Source of the DNA: Microbacterium sp. AG238
Lineage (GTDB): Bacteria > Actinomycetota > Actinomycetes > Actinomycetales > Microbacteriaceae
Length of the DNA stretch: 64,000 nt
NCBI RefSeq assembly: GCF_003610405.1
Contig: NZ_RAQC01000001.1
Coordinates: forward strand, 2,356,001-2,420,000
Direction of reading: 5' to 3'
In this document: positions 32,351 through 47,802 of the stretch, in pieces
How the letters are laid out: each line of letters opens with the position of its first letter
Numbering within the stretch: the stretch's first letter is position 1
Translations under genes and position numbers: made by a program
The notes under the pieces: generated by a model
Databases searched by the model: none
Seen by the model: the letters and a program-made list of their open reading frames with translations, nothing else
Told to the model about the DNA's origin: nothing

Positions 32351-33300
32351 GCACCAACGCGCTCCCGCCCGCCCCCGGCGACGGACCCGCCACGGCCGTC
32401 GCCGAGCACGAGGTGCTCGAGGCCCGCGCCGGCGGCGGGTTCTGGCGCGACGTCTTCGCCCGCCTCCGGCGAAACCCCGTGGCCTGGATCGGCGCCGCCA
32501 TCGTGCTGGTCTTCCTCCTCGTGGCGATCCTCGCGCCGTGGCTCGCCCCCTACCCCGAGACGGCCCTCCCCGGCGCGCGGGAGGTCACCCCCACCCGCAT
32601 CCCCGGTCCCGGCGAGATCGCGGGCTTCCCGCTCGGCCTCGACCGCTTCGGCGGCGACGTGCTGTCGAAGCTCATCTGGGGAGCGCGGGCCTCACTGCTC
32701 ATCGGAGTGATCTCGACCGCGTTCGGTCTCGCCGGCGGCATGCTCCTGGGCTTGATCGCCGGCATGTTCGGGGGCTGGGTCGACACCGTCGTCATGCGCT
32801 TCGTCGACATCCTCCTGTCGGTTCCCAACCTGCTGCTGGCCGTCTCGATCGCGGCGATCCTCGGTCAGTCGCAGCTCGCGATCATGATCGCGATCGGAGC
32901 CTCGCAGGTGCCGATCTTCGCGCGCCTGCTGCGGGCCTCGATGCTGCAGCAGCGCAGCGCCGACTACATCCTCTCGGCGCAGACCCTCGGCCTCGGCCGG
33001 GGCAAGATCACGATGAGCCACGTGCTGCCCAACAGCCTCGGGCCCGTCATCGTCCAGGGGACGCTCACCCTCGCAACCGCCGTCATCGACGCCGCGGCGC
33101 TGTCGTTCCTCGGCCTCGGCGGCGGGGGAGCGGCCACCGCCGAGTGGGGCCGCATGCTCACTTACGCGCAGAACGAGCTCGCGATCGCGCCGTGGCTCGC
33201 ATTCCTCCCGGGCCTGTGCATCATGATCACCGCGCTCGGCTTCACGCTGCTCGGCGAATCGCTGCGCGAGGCCATGGACCCGCGCACCCGCGCCCGCTGA
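32347..33300 (+). CDS. peptide ABC transporter permease (DppC type)
   Basis: 317 residues. After a short cytoplasmic tail, FARLRRNPVAWIGAAIVLVFLLVAILAPWLAPY is the OppC-N segment, and SADYILSAQTLGLGRGKITMSHVLPNSLGPVIVQGTL the permease EAA motif. Six helices in total. ATG 32347 overlaps the previous stop (ATGA). It forms the channel with the DppB-type permease. Its 3' end lies 19 bp from the convergent ATPase gene. Confidence 0.93.
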   Translation: MSTNALPPAPGDGPATAVAEHEVLEARAGGGFWRDVFARLRRNPVAWIGAAIVLVFLLVAILAPWLAPYPETALPGAREVTPTRIPGPGEIAGFPLGLDRFGGDVLSKLIWGARASLLIGVISTAFGLAGGMLLGLIAGMFGGWVDTVVMRFVDILLSVPNLLLAVSIAAILGQSQLAIMIAIGASQVPIFARLLRASMLQQRSADYILSAQTLGLGRGKITMSHVLPNSLGPVIVQGTLTLATAVIDAAALSFLGLGGGGAATAEWGRMLTYAQNELAIAPWLAFLPGLCIMITALGFTLLGESLREAMDPRTRAR

Positions 33301-33319
33301 CCTGCTCGCCGGTGGCCCC

Positions 33320-35011
33320 TCAGGAGGCGATGTCGAGCTCGTTGCCCGGGATCGACGACAGCAGCCGCCGCGTGTAGGGGTCGCGCGGATTGGTGAAGAT
33401 CTCTTCGCTCGAGGCGGCCTCGACGAGGGCGCCGTCCTTCATGACGCAGACGTAGTCCGAGATCAGACGCACGACGGCGAGGTCGTGCGAGATGAAGAGG
33501 TAGCTCAACCCGTACTCGCCCTGCAGGTCGCGCAGCAGCGTGAGGATCTGGTCCTGCACGAGGACGTCGAGGGCCGACACCGGCTCGTCGCACACGATCA
33601 GCTCGGGGTTCAGGGCGAGGGCGCGTGCGATCGCGACGCGCTGACGCTGCCCGCCCGAGAGCTCGGAGGGGTACCTCCGCAGCATCGTCTGCGGCAGGGC
33701 GACGTCGTCGAGCAGTTTCCTCACATGCGCGGCGCGGTCTCTCGGGGTCCCGCGCTTGTAGAACTCCAATGGTTCGGCGACGATCCGCTCGATCGTGAAC
33801 ATGGGGTTCAGCGACGAGTACGGGTCCTGGAAGATCGGCTGCACCTTCTGCCGGAACTCGCGCAGCTGCGGGCCCTTCAGGCCCGCGACATCCTGCCCCT
33901 CGAAACGGATCGTTCCCGATGTCGGCTCGATCACCTTCAGCAGCATCCGCGCCGTCGTCGTCTTGCCCGACCCGGATTCGCCGACGATGGCAACCGTCTC
34001 ACCGCGCGGGATGGCGAGTGAGACGTCGCTGACCGCGGCGAAGTCATCCTTGCGACCGCGGATCTTGTAGAGCTTCGTGAGGTTCTCGATCTCGACGATG
34101 TGATCGCGGCGTGCTGCTGTGTCCGCCGGGGCCGATGCTCCGGATGCCGCGGGGTCGGTGACGGCAGCCGGTGGGGGCGTCGCGCGGTAGGCCTCCGGCC
34201 GCAGGCGCACCGCCGCGACCGAGGGCGCCGCCTTCACCAGGGCCTGCGTGTAGGGCTGCTGCGGATCCTCGAGGATCTGGCGGGCCGGACCCTGCTCGAC
34301 GATCCGGCCGCGATGCATCACGACGACGCGCGCGGCGCGCTCCGCGGCGAGGCCGAGGTCGTGGGTGATGAGCAGGACGGAGGTGCCCAGCTCACCCGTC
34401 ATCCGCCCGAGCTGATCGAGGATCGTCTTCTGCACCGTGACGTCGAGGGCGCTCGTGGGCTCGTCGGCGATGAGCAGCCGCGGGTTGCAGGCCAGCCCGA
34501 TCGCGATGAGCGCGCGCTGCCGCATCCCGCCCGAGAACTCGTGCGGGTACTGCTTGGCGCGTTCGGCGGCATCCGGCAGCCCGGCCGCGGCGAGGGTCTC
34601 GATGACCTTGGCGTCGACGTCCTTCGACGTGGCGAGGCCGTGAGCGAGCAGCGTCTCGGCGACCTGGGTGCCGATCTTCGAGACCGGATTGAGGTTCGAC
34701 ATCGGGTCCTGCGGCACGAGTCCGATCGACCCGCCGCGGATGCGGCGAAGCGTGCTCTCGGGCGCGCCCACGAGCTCCTCGCCGTCGAGGCGGATGCTGC
34801 CGCGCACGACGCGCCCGTTGCCCGGGAGGAGTCCGATCACGGCCATCGCCGTCGTCGACTTTCCCGAGCCGGACTCGCCCACGATCGCGACGGTCTCACC
34901 CGCCGAGATCTCGAGGTCGACGCCCTCGACCGCGTGCACCGGGCCCTCGAGCGTGCGGAAGTCGACGGCCATGTCGCTCACCCGCAGCAGGGGAGTGGAG
35001 GAGTCTGCCAT
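33320..35011 (-). CDS. fused double ATPase of a peptide ABC transporter (DppD-DppF)
   Basis: 563 residues with two oligopeptide-type ATPase domains. NBD1: GESGSGKSTTAMAVIGLLP, FSGGMRQRALIAIGLA, LLIADEPTSALDVT. NBD2: [45 protein letters not shown]. Each has the C-terminal OppD/F sequence (for example QQPYTQALVKAAPSV and RDPYTRRLLSSIPGNEL). In many species these are separate genes. The gene is convergent with the permeases, so its supply depends on its own promoter beyond 35011. Confidence 0.95.
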   Translation of the reverse strand: MADSSTPLLRVSDMAVDFRTLEGPVHAVEGVDLEISAGETVAIVGESGSGKSTTAMAVIGLLPGNGRVVRGSIRLDGEELVGAPESTLRRIRGGSIGLVPQDPMSNLNPVSKIGTQVAETLLAHGLATSKDVDAKVIETLAAAGLPDAAERAKQYPHEFSGGMRQRALIAIGLACNPRLLIADEPTSALDVTVQKTILDQLGRMTGELGTSVLLITHDLGLAAERAARVVVMHRGRIVEQGPARQILEDPQQPYTQALVKAAPSVAAVRLRPEAYRATPPPAAVTDPAASGASAPADTAARRDHIVEIENLTKLYKIRGRKDDFAAVSDVSLAIPRGETVAIVGESGSGKTTTARMLLKVIEPTSGTIRFEGQDVAGLKGPQLREFRQKVQPIFQDPYSSLNPMFTIERIVAEPLEFYKRGTPRDRAAHVRKLLDDVALPQTMLRRYPSELSGGQRQRVAIARALALNPELIVCDEPVSALDVLVQDQILTLLRDLQGEYGLSYLFISHDLAVVRLISDYVCVMKDGALVEAASSEEIFTNPRDPYTRRLLSSIPGNELDIAS

Positions 35012-35065
35012 TGGCCCATCCTGCCCGCCCGCGGCCCCGAGCGCACCGTGTCGGGCCCACCCGTT

Positions 35066-35077
35066 ACATCGACGTAA
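35066..35077. promoter_or_regulatory. ACATCGACGTAA site upstream of the double-ATPase gene
   Basis: Embedded in CGTTAC-ATCGAC-GTAACG, 6-bp inverted arms. Matches 11/12 the site at 29485-29496. It lies 55 nt upstream of the ATPase start. Confidence 0.5.
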
Positions 35078-35108
35078 CGCTGGCCCGTCGTCTCGCGGAC
35101 CGGGCGCG

Positions 35109-35184
35109 CTCGTGCCGCGGACCGCGCGCTCTCGTGCCGCGGACCGGGCGCTCGTGCCGCGGACCGCGCGCTCGTGCCGCGGAC
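35109..35184. repeat. four tandem copies of a ~20-bp unit
   Basis: CTCGTGCCGCGGAC recurs at 35109, 35131, 35151 and 35171, with periods of 22, 20 and 20 bp. The spacers are near-identical (CGCGCG or CGGGCG type). Confidence 0.85.
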
Positions 35185-35360
35185 AGGCTGGCTGCCGCGG
35201 GGACGCCGTTCGCGGGGGCGGTGCGGCTGTTCAGCCTGTTAACGGCACAGCCGTCGTGACGGGTGCAGGCCCGGCGGGCCTGCGGCGGGCGTGCCGCGAT
35301 CAGGTTGGGTGTACCGGGGCGGGCCTCGAGCCGGGTTCGGGCGTCGGTCAGCCTGTGCGC

Positions 35361-35450
35361 GGCACGGGCACGGGCACGGGCGCGGCACGGGCGCGGCACG
35401 GGCACGGCACGGCACGGGCACGGCACGGGCACGGGCACGGCACGGCACGG
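35361..35450. repeat. GGCACG/GGGCAC simple repeat
   Basis: About 90 bp of alternating GGCACG and GGGCAC units before the pxpA promoter. Likely polymorphic in length among strains. Confidence 0.85.
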
Positions 35451-35480
35451 CGAGCCGCGGTGCCCGCCCGGGCCGCGGGC

Positions 35481-35486
35481 TAGCGT
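35481..35486 (+). promoter_or_regulatory. -10 hexamer of the leaderless pxpA gene
   Basis: TAGCGT, 6 nt before ATG 35493. Confidence 0.55.
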
Positions 35487-35492
35487 TGACCC

Positions 35493-36239
35493 ATGGACCT
35501 CAACGCGGACCTGGGCGAGACGGTCGACGGCGTCCCGACGGCCGACGACACCGCGATGTTCGCCCTCGTGTCGAGCGCGTCGATCGCCTGCGGCGGTCAC
35601 GCGGGCGACGCCTCGTCGATGCGCACCGCCGTGGCCGGGGCCACCGCCGCCCGGGTCGCGGTCGGTGCCCACCCCTCCTATCTCGACCGGGCGGGTTTCG
35701 GGCGGGTCCGGGTCGCGGTCGAGCCCGATCTGCTGCGCGCGCAGGTGCTCGGTCAGTTGCACGCCCTCGCCGCTGCCGGTGCCGACGTGCGGTACGTCAA
35801 GCCGCACGGGGCGCTCTATCACGCGGCGAGCGAGGATGCGGCGACCGCGCGAGCCGTCGCCGCGGCGGTCGCGGATCTGTCGGTACAGCTCGGCCGCGCG
35901 GTTCCGCTGCTGGGGCTCGGGGGTGCGATCGTGTCGGCGGCGTCGGATGCGGGGCTGCCGTTCCATCTCGAGGCCTTCCTCGACCGCGGCTATCTCGCCG
36001 ACGGCTCGCTCGTGCCGCGCGGAGCTCCCGGCGCGCTGCTCGACGATCCGGACGTCGTCGCCGAGCGTGCGCTCCGCTTGGCGACGCAGGGGGAAGTCGT
36101 CGCGGTCTCGGGAGAGGTCGTGCGCAGCGAGGCGGCGTCACTGTGCGTGCACGGCGATTCCCCCGGTGCCGTTGCGATGGCTCGCGCGGTGAGGTCAGCG
36201 CTCGACGCCGCCGGGATCGTGGTGCGCTCGCCGTGGTGA
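35493..36239 (+). CDS. pxpA: LamB/YcsF family, 5-oxoprolinase subunit A
   Basis: 248 residues. MDLNADLGE is the family's N-terminal signature, followed by SIACGGHAGD, VGAHPSYLDRAGFGR and VKPHGALYH, the conserved His/Asp clusters. With PxpB and PxpC it forms the ATP-dependent prokaryotic 5-oxoprolinase that returns pyroglutamate to glutamate. The partner subunits follow as a fused gene 73 bp downstream. Leaderless start supported by TAGCGT. Confidence 0.94.
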   Translation: MDLNADLGETVDGVPTADDTAMFALVSSASIACGGHAGDASSMRTAVAGATAARVAVGAHPSYLDRAGFGRVRVAVEPDLLRAQVLGQLHALAAAGADVRYVKPHGALYHAASEDAATARAVAAAVADLSVQLGRAVPLLGLGGAIVSAASDAGLPFHLEAFLDRGYLADGSLVPRGAPGALLDDPDVVAERALRLATQGEVVAVSGEVVRSEAASLCVHGDSPGAVAMARAVRSALDAAGIVVRSPW

Positions 36240-36312
36240 CGGTCGTGTCCGAGCCGCCATCCTGCCTGCCGGGGCGAGGTCCCCGACACGGCGCCGGATC
36301 GAGGATGCCGCG

Positions 36313-38046
36313 ATGAGGATGCTGCCGATGGGCCACGACGCGGTGCTCGTCGAGGTGTCGGATCTGGCGGCGGCGATGGCGCTGCACGCGAGGCTGACGG
36401 CCGCGCCGCCGCCGGGGGTGGTCGACATCGTGCCCGCGGCCGCGACGGTTCTCGTCCGTGTCGATCCGGCCGTAATGCGCCCGGCGGCGGTCCGGGCCTG
36501 GGTCTCGTCGGCTGTGACGTCGGCGGCGCCGCCGGCATCCGCCTCCGCGTCCGTGACGTTGCCGATCCGCTACGACGGGGCCGACCTCGCCGATCTCGCC
36601 GCGCTGCTCGGATCCAGCACCGAGGCGCTCGCCGCCCGCCATGCCGGGACCGACTGGACGGTCGCATTCACGGGCTTCGCCCCCGGGTTCGGCTATCTGG
36701 TCGGCGCGGGCTGGGATCTCGACATCCCGCGTCGGCCGTCGCCGCGCACGCGCGTCGCCGCCGGCTCGGTCGGTCTGGCCGGTGTGTTCTCAGGAGCGTA
36801 TCCGCGCGAGACGCCGGGCGGATGGCAGCTCATCGGCACGACGGACGCGCCGCTGTTCAACGCGGATGCCGATCGCCCCGCACTCCTCGTCCCGGGCACG
36901 GCCGTGCGCTTCGACCCGATGCGCAGCCGCGTCGCGAGTTCGGATGCCGCGGGTTCGGATGCGGCGCAGTCCGATTCGCCGACTCCGGATGCCGCGACGC
37001 GGCCGACTCTCGACGTGGTGACGCGGCTGTTCCCGGCCCCCGCGGCCCCGCCGGCCCCCGCCCGGCCTCCGGCGACGGAGCCGGCGAAGGGACCAGCAAC
37101 GGCGACGGTGCCAGAACCGCCGGGACGCACAGCACCGGCGGCTCCGCGCGGCGTCCGCGTCATCGCGCCGGGCCTGCAGAGCACGTTCCAGGATGGCGGC
37201 CGTCCGGGACGGGCTGCGGACGGCATCGGCGCGGCAGGCGCCGCCGACCCCGCCGCATGGGCGCTCGCGAACCGGCTGCTGGGCAACCGCGAGGGGGCCG
37301 CCGCCATCGAGGTCGCCGTCGGCGGGCTGCGAGCGGTGGCGGAGCGCGATCTGACCGTGGTCGTGACGGGAGCGTGGGCGCCGGTCGTGATCGACGGACG
37401 CGTGGGCGACCCGTTCGTCGTGCACCGATGGCCGACGGGAGCGGAGCTGAGGCTCGACGGTTTCCTCGCCGGTTCCCGCGCCTACCTCGCCGTTCGCGGA
37501 GGGTGGGACGTCGCGCCGGTCGCGGGCTCGCGATCGACCGACACGCTGGCCGGGCTCGGGCCGGCGCCGCTGCGAGAGGGGGATGTCGTTGCCGTCGGCG
37601 ACGACGTCGCCGGGCCGGTTCCTGTTCTGCCGTTGCATCCGTGGGGGCCGCCGCCCACCGGAACGGGCGCGGTTCCGCTCGACATCCCCGTCATGCCCGG
37701 TCCGCGGTCGGACTGGCTCACGTCGGAGTCTCGGCGCCGCCTCGCAGGCGAGACCTGGATCGTGTCCGCGGCGGCGGACCGGGTGGGCATCCGCCTCGAG
37801 GGCCCGCGTCTCGACCGGCGGCGCGACGACGAGCTGCCCAGCGAGGGGATGGTGCCGGGGGCGATCCAGGTCCCGCCCGCGGGGCATCCGGTCGTGTTCG
37901 GTGTGGATGCCCCGGTGACCGGCGGATACCCCGTCGTGGGCGTCGTGACACCGGCCGGTCTGGCTCGTCTCGCACAGGCCCGTCCGGGAGATCGTGTGCG
38001 ACTGCGCCCGACGATGCGGGGCGAGGGCCCCGCCGACGATCGCTGA
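36313..38046 (+). CDS. fused 5-oxoprolinase subunits B and C
   Basis: 577 residues. Residues about 1-215 are PxpB (KipI-like): WTVAFTGFAPGFGYLVGAG, PRRPSPRTRVAAGSVGLAGVFSGAYPRETPGGWQLIG. Residues about 280-570 are PxpC (KipA, biotin-carboxylase-like allophanate hydrolase fold): VIAPGLQSTFQDGGRPGRAADGI, RAYLAVRGGWDV, DELPSEGMVPGAIQVPPAGHPVV. They are joined by a 65-residue Ala/Pro/Asp-rich linker with repeated SDAAGSDAAQSD and PAPA segments. The natural fusion fits with the two subunits acting as one complex. GAGGA ribosome binding site 7 nt before ATG 36313. Confidence 0.92.
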   Translation: MRMLPMGHDAVLVEVSDLAAAMALHARLTAAPPPGVVDIVPAAATVLVRVDPAVMRPAAVRAWVSSAVTSAAPPASASASVTLPIRYDGADLADLAALLGSSTEALAARHAGTDWTVAFTGFAPGFGYLVGAGWDLDIPRRPSPRTRVAAGSVGLAGVFSGAYPRETPGGWQLIGTTDAPLFNADADRPALLVPGTAVRFDPMRSRVASSDAAGSDAAQSDSPTPDAATRPTLDVVTRLFPAPAAPPAPARPPATEPAKGPATATVPEPPGRTAPAAPRGVRVIAPGLQSTFQDGGRPGRAADGIGAAGAADPAAWALANRLLGNREGAAAIEVAVGGLRAVAERDLTVVVTGAWAPVVIDGRVGDPFVVHRWPTGAELRLDGFLAGSRAYLAVRGGWDVAPVAGSRSTDTLAGLGPAPLREGDVVAVGDDVAGPVPVLPLHPWGPPPTGTGAVPLDIPVMPGPRSDWLTSESRRRLAGETWIVSAAADRVGIRLEGPRLDRRRDDELPSEGMVPGAIQVPPAGHPVVFGVDAPVTGGYPVVGVVTPAGLARLAQARPGDRVRLRPTMRGEGPADDR

Positions 38047-38054
38047 TCCGTCAA

Positions 38055-38070
38055 GGGGGAGAACTCCCCC
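38055..38070. terminator. GGGGGAG/CTCCCCC hairpin between pxpBC and lipoprotein gene
   Basis: Perfect 7-bp arms around AA, 9 nt after the pxpBC stop. May terminate pxpBC; an operator role is possible because it abuts the TGTCAAG element. Confidence 0.4.
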
Positions 38071-38109
38071 TGTCAAGAGCCGGTGGACTCGGGCCGGTTC
38101 GCCTAGCGT
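38071..38109 (+). promoter_or_regulatory. TGTCAAG/TAGCGT leaderless promoter of lipoprotein 1
   Basis: TGTCAAG (38071-38077), 26 nt, TAGCGT (38104-38109), 7 nt to ATG 38117. The last 6 nt before the -10 are TTCGCC, as in the promoter of the paralogous gene. Confidence 0.65.
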
Positions 38110-38116
38110 CGAGACC

Positions 38117-38758
38117 ATGATCCGCACCAAGACCACCACATCGGCCGCGCTGCTCGTCTCCGCGGCGCTCCTCCTCGCCGGTTGCGGCGGGCAGGCGGAC
38201 GACACCGCCGCGTCGGGGGACGCCGGCGCGTCGCCCGCACCCTCGTCCTCGACTTCGTCGTCCGCTCCCGCCGCGAGCGCCCCGGATGTCGCGCCCGCGT
38301 CGGGCGAGACCATCACCGGAACGGGCTACAGCTTCGCCGTGCCGGAGGGCTGGGCAGTCCCCGAGCAGGCGGTGCCGGGCACCGAGAGGCTCGACGTCTT
38401 CGTCGCCGATCTGTCCGACCCCACGGCCGCCTTCGCCGACAACGTCAACGTCGTCCTCTCGCCGGAGGGTCAGACCGTGACGCCGGAGCAGATCGAGAAG
38501 GACGGCGTCGAGCAGCTGGAGACCCAGGCCGGCGCGACCGACGTCGCCGTCGCGCCCCGCACGGTGATCGCCGGCGGCGAGTCCGCGCACATCACCGCGT
38601 CGGTCACGCAGCAGGGCGCGACGTACAACGTCGACCAGTTCTACGCGTCCGACGGCGACCGCACCTACGTCGTGACCTTCTCGTTCAGCCCCGAGGTCTC
38701 GGAAGCCGACCGTGCGGCCGTCTACGACTCGGTCCTCGCTTCGTGGGCGTGGGCCTGA
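38117..38758 (+). CDS. secreted lipoprotein, paralog of the next gene
   Basis: 213 residues. Lipobox LLAGC at the end of an N-terminal hydrophobic helix, then a Ser/Ala/Pro-rich spacer. The mature domain GETITGTGYSFAVPEGWAVPEQ ... ESAHITASVTQQGATYNVDQFYASDGDRTYVVTFSFSPEVSEADRAAVYDSVLASWAW resembles the photosystem-II PsbP-like/DUF1795 type of small lipoprotein (strand-rich, C-terminal SWAW). Role unknown. Leaderless start. Followed by a strong terminator, so the paralog has its own transcript. Confidence 0.85.
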   Translation: MIRTKTTTSAALLVSAALLLAGCGGQADDTAASGDAGASPAPSSSTSSSAPAASAPDVAPASGETITGTGYSFAVPEGWAVPEQAVPGTERLDVFVADLSDPTAAFADNVNVVLSPEGQTVTPEQIEKDGVEQLETQAGATDVAVAPRTVIAGGESAHITASVTQQGATYNVDQFYASDGDRTYVVTFSFSPEVSEADRAAVYDSVLASWAWA

Positions 38759-38774
38759 TCCTCGCACCTCGGCA

Positions 38775-38807
38775 GCACGCCGCCCGCTTCTGCAGCGGGC
38801 GGCGTGC
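38775..38807. terminator. 13-bp perfect terminator hairpin
   Basis: GCACGCCGCCCGC (38775-38787) and GCGGGCGGCGTGC (38795-38807), loop TTCTGCA, then TCT. Ends the first lipoprotein transcript. Confidence 0.85.
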
Positions 38808-38812
38808 TCTCG

Positions 38813-38851
38813 TGTCAAGGGGAGTGTTCGCGCTGCCGATTCGCCTAGCGT
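38813..38851 (+). promoter_or_regulatory. TGTCAAG/TAGCGT leaderless promoter of lipoprotein 2
   Basis: TGTCAAG (38813-38819), 26 nt, TAGCGT (38846-38851), 7 nt to ATG 38859. Same layout as at 38071. Confidence 0.65.
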
Positions 38852-38858
38852 GTGAGGC

Positions 38859-39464
38859 ATGACGCGCTCCCGGATCGCCCCGATGGCCGTCGCCCTCGTG
38901 TCGGCGACGCTGCTGCTCGCGGCGTGCGATGCGCAGCCGGGGGCTGACCGACCCGACGGTTCGTCGCCGGTCAGCTCGGCGCCCGCGACACCGGCACCCA
39001 CCGCGACCTCATCGGTCGAAGACGAGCCCGGCGAGACGGTGCGGGGGAGCGGGTACAGCTTCACCGTGCCCCGCGGGTGGGCCGTGCCCGACCAGGACCC
39101 GACGGGAGGGCAGGTCGACGTCTTCGTCTCGGAGTCCGCCGACGCCGAGGGCCGATACATCACGGTCGTCGTCTCACCTGGCGTCATCACCCCCGGTGAC
39201 GTCGAAGCCGACGGCGCCGCGAGCCTCGAGGCGGTGGGTGCCACCGACGTGTCGCTGGAGGACCGCGTCGACATCGCCGGCAGCGAATCGGCGCATCTGG
39301 TCGCGACCCTCGAGCAGGACGGCGCCCCGACCCTCATCGATCAGTACTACGCCACGCGCGACGAGCAGACGTTCGTCATCACCATCGCCTCGCCCGCCGA
39401 CACCGCCGAGGAAGACCGCCGTCGACTGGCCGAGATCGTGCTGTCCAGCTGGGCCTGGGAGTGA
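38859..39464 (+). CDS. secreted lipoprotein, paralog of the previous gene
   Basis: 201 residues. Lipobox LLLAAC, acidic/Thr-Pro spacer, then GETVRGSGYSFTVPRGWAVPDQ, ITVVVSPGVITPGDVEADGAASLEAVGATDV, SESAHLVATLEQDGAPTLIDQYYATRDEQTFVITIAS and the C-terminal SSWAW. The two proteins align over the whole mature domain with the same spacing, so the pair is a tandem duplication that kept its promoter. Function unknown. Confidence 0.85.
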   Translation: MTRSRIAPMAVALVSATLLLAACDAQPGADRPDGSSPVSSAPATPAPTATSSVEDEPGETVRGSGYSFTVPRGWAVPDQDPTGGQVDVFVSESADAEGRYITVVVSPGVITPGDVEADGAASLEAVGATDVSLEDRVDIAGSESAHLVATLEQDGAPTLIDQYYATRDEQTFVITIASPADTAEEDRRRLAEIVLSSWAWE

Positions 39465-39524
39465 CCATCGTCCCGGGTGGCGCGCATTTATACCGCAGCA
39501 TCCGGGGGTCGTCAAGGATTGTGC

Positions 39525-39553
39525 TGGACATGGCGCGTCGCGCCGCCTATAGT
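39525..39553 (+). promoter_or_regulatory. rpoB promoter
   Basis: TGGACA (39525-39530), 17 nt, TATAGT (39548-39553): a strong housekeeping promoter. It implies a leader of about 150 nt before rpoB. GTCAAG occurs upstream (39511) but at a different distance from the -10 than in the TGTCAAG promoters. Confidence 0.7.
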
Positions 39554-39712
39554 TGGTAGTTGCGCTCCCGTCCCCCTTGCCCTCATATGGTGGTCGGCTT
39601 GTGCTCTGCGCGATTCCGCCCGTCCGACGGCGTGAGACGCGCGAGCTCGGACCGGGAGCACTCCACCTGACGACAAGGAACCGGCCCCACCCGGGCCACG
39701 GAGGTAATCCCC

Positions 39713-43207
<3,495 letters not shown>

Positions 43208-43248
43208 TCCGGCCAGGCAACGAACAGAATTCCGACACAGGAGAATCA

Positions 43249-47121
<3,873 letters not shown>

Positions 47122-47138
47122 TCGATCGCTGATCCTGC

Positions 47139-47170
47139 GAAGGGCCCCGGGCATGTCCCGGGGCCCCTTC
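47139..47170 (+). terminator. rpoBC terminator
   Basis: GAAGGGCCCCGGG (47139-47151) against CCCGGGGCCCCTTC (47157-47170), one bulged base, short loop CATGT. Confidence 0.85.
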
Positions 47171-47205
47171 GTCGTGTCGGTCGGCGTGAGCGCACTCCTG
47201 CGGAT

Positions 47206-47211
47206 TAGCGT
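47206..47211 (+). promoter_or_regulatory. -10 hexamer of a leaderless gene
   Basis: TAGCGT, 6 nt before GTG 47218. Confidence 0.5.
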
Positions 47212-47217
47212 GGAGAG

Positions 47218-47802
47218 GTGGCACGCATCGGGGGTCGGAACGTCGTCTTCGCCTGGATCGTCGGCGTCTTCTGCGCCGGCGTGATCGGGGTGCTCGCGTT
47301 CCTGACCGTCCCGCTCGTCACGACGGGCATGGGGATGCTCGGCGCAGGCGCCGACGAGGGTGCCGCCGCCGCGGCCGCCGATGGCCCGCAGCAGTGCCGC
47401 GAGCTGTACCCGGAGGCGCTGTGGGTGACGCTGCAGTACTCGCCCGGCGCCCAGCTCGAGCAGACGCAGGACGCCCCCGTCTCGACCGCGACAGCCCTCG
47501 TCGAGGCTCTTGCTCCCGAGGTCCGTTTCACGTGCGCGTGGACCTCGGATGCCGGGTCGATCTCGACGACGGTCGGATCGGTGGGAACGGATGCCGGTTC
47601 GATCGCGGCATCCGCGCTGCCCGCTCAGGGCTTCACGTGCGATGAGAGCGGCGTGCGCACGCTCTGCTCGCGCACTGACGGCGACCTCGTCGAGACGATC
47701 GAGGCGGGAGAGGGGCACTGGGTCTCGACGTCTCAGTCGGTGTGGCATCCCGAGCAGTACGCCAGCCGCGTCGGCAACGCGGTCTTCGCCCCGTCCCGCT
47801 GA
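47218..47802 (+). CDS. membrane-anchored extracytoplasmic protein with four Cys
   Basis: 194 residues. One transmembrane anchor (about 8-35), a Gly/Ala spacer, then a soluble domain with Cys in QQCREL, FTCAW, GFTCDESGVRTLC. The order and spacing mirror the next gene (DC..., RCVW, GFTCYEPAGGVRC), so the two appear to be distant paralogs, probably with two disulphides. No known family recognised. GTG start fixed by a leaderless -10. Convergent with its paralog. Confidence 0.75.
   Translation: MARIGGRNVVFAWIVGVFCAGVIGVLAFLTVPLVTTGMGMLGAGADEGAAAAAADGPQQCRELYPEALWVTLQYSPGAQLEQTQDAPVSTATALVEALAPEVRFTCAWTSDAGSISTTVGSVGTDAGSIAASALPAQGFTCDESGVRTLCSRTDGDLVETIEAGEGHWVSTSQSVWHPEQYASRVGNAVFAPSR

Larger units (their letters stand above)
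35012..35492. other. 480-bp intergenic region with two tandem-repeat arrays
   Basis: No gene is evident. It holds the ACATCGACGTAA site (35066-35077), a four-copy array (35109-35184), an array of GGCACG units (35361-35450) and the pxpA -10 at 35481. Confidence 0.7.

Noticed and set aside
35012..35492. CRISPR array
   Set aside because: Repeats are contiguous and simple with no unique spacers of constant length and no cas genes.
39511..39548. rpoB as a member of the TGTCAAG-N26 promoter set
   Set aside because: GTCAAG is present but 5 nt farther from the -10 than in the others, and a normal -35 (TGGACA) explains the promoter.
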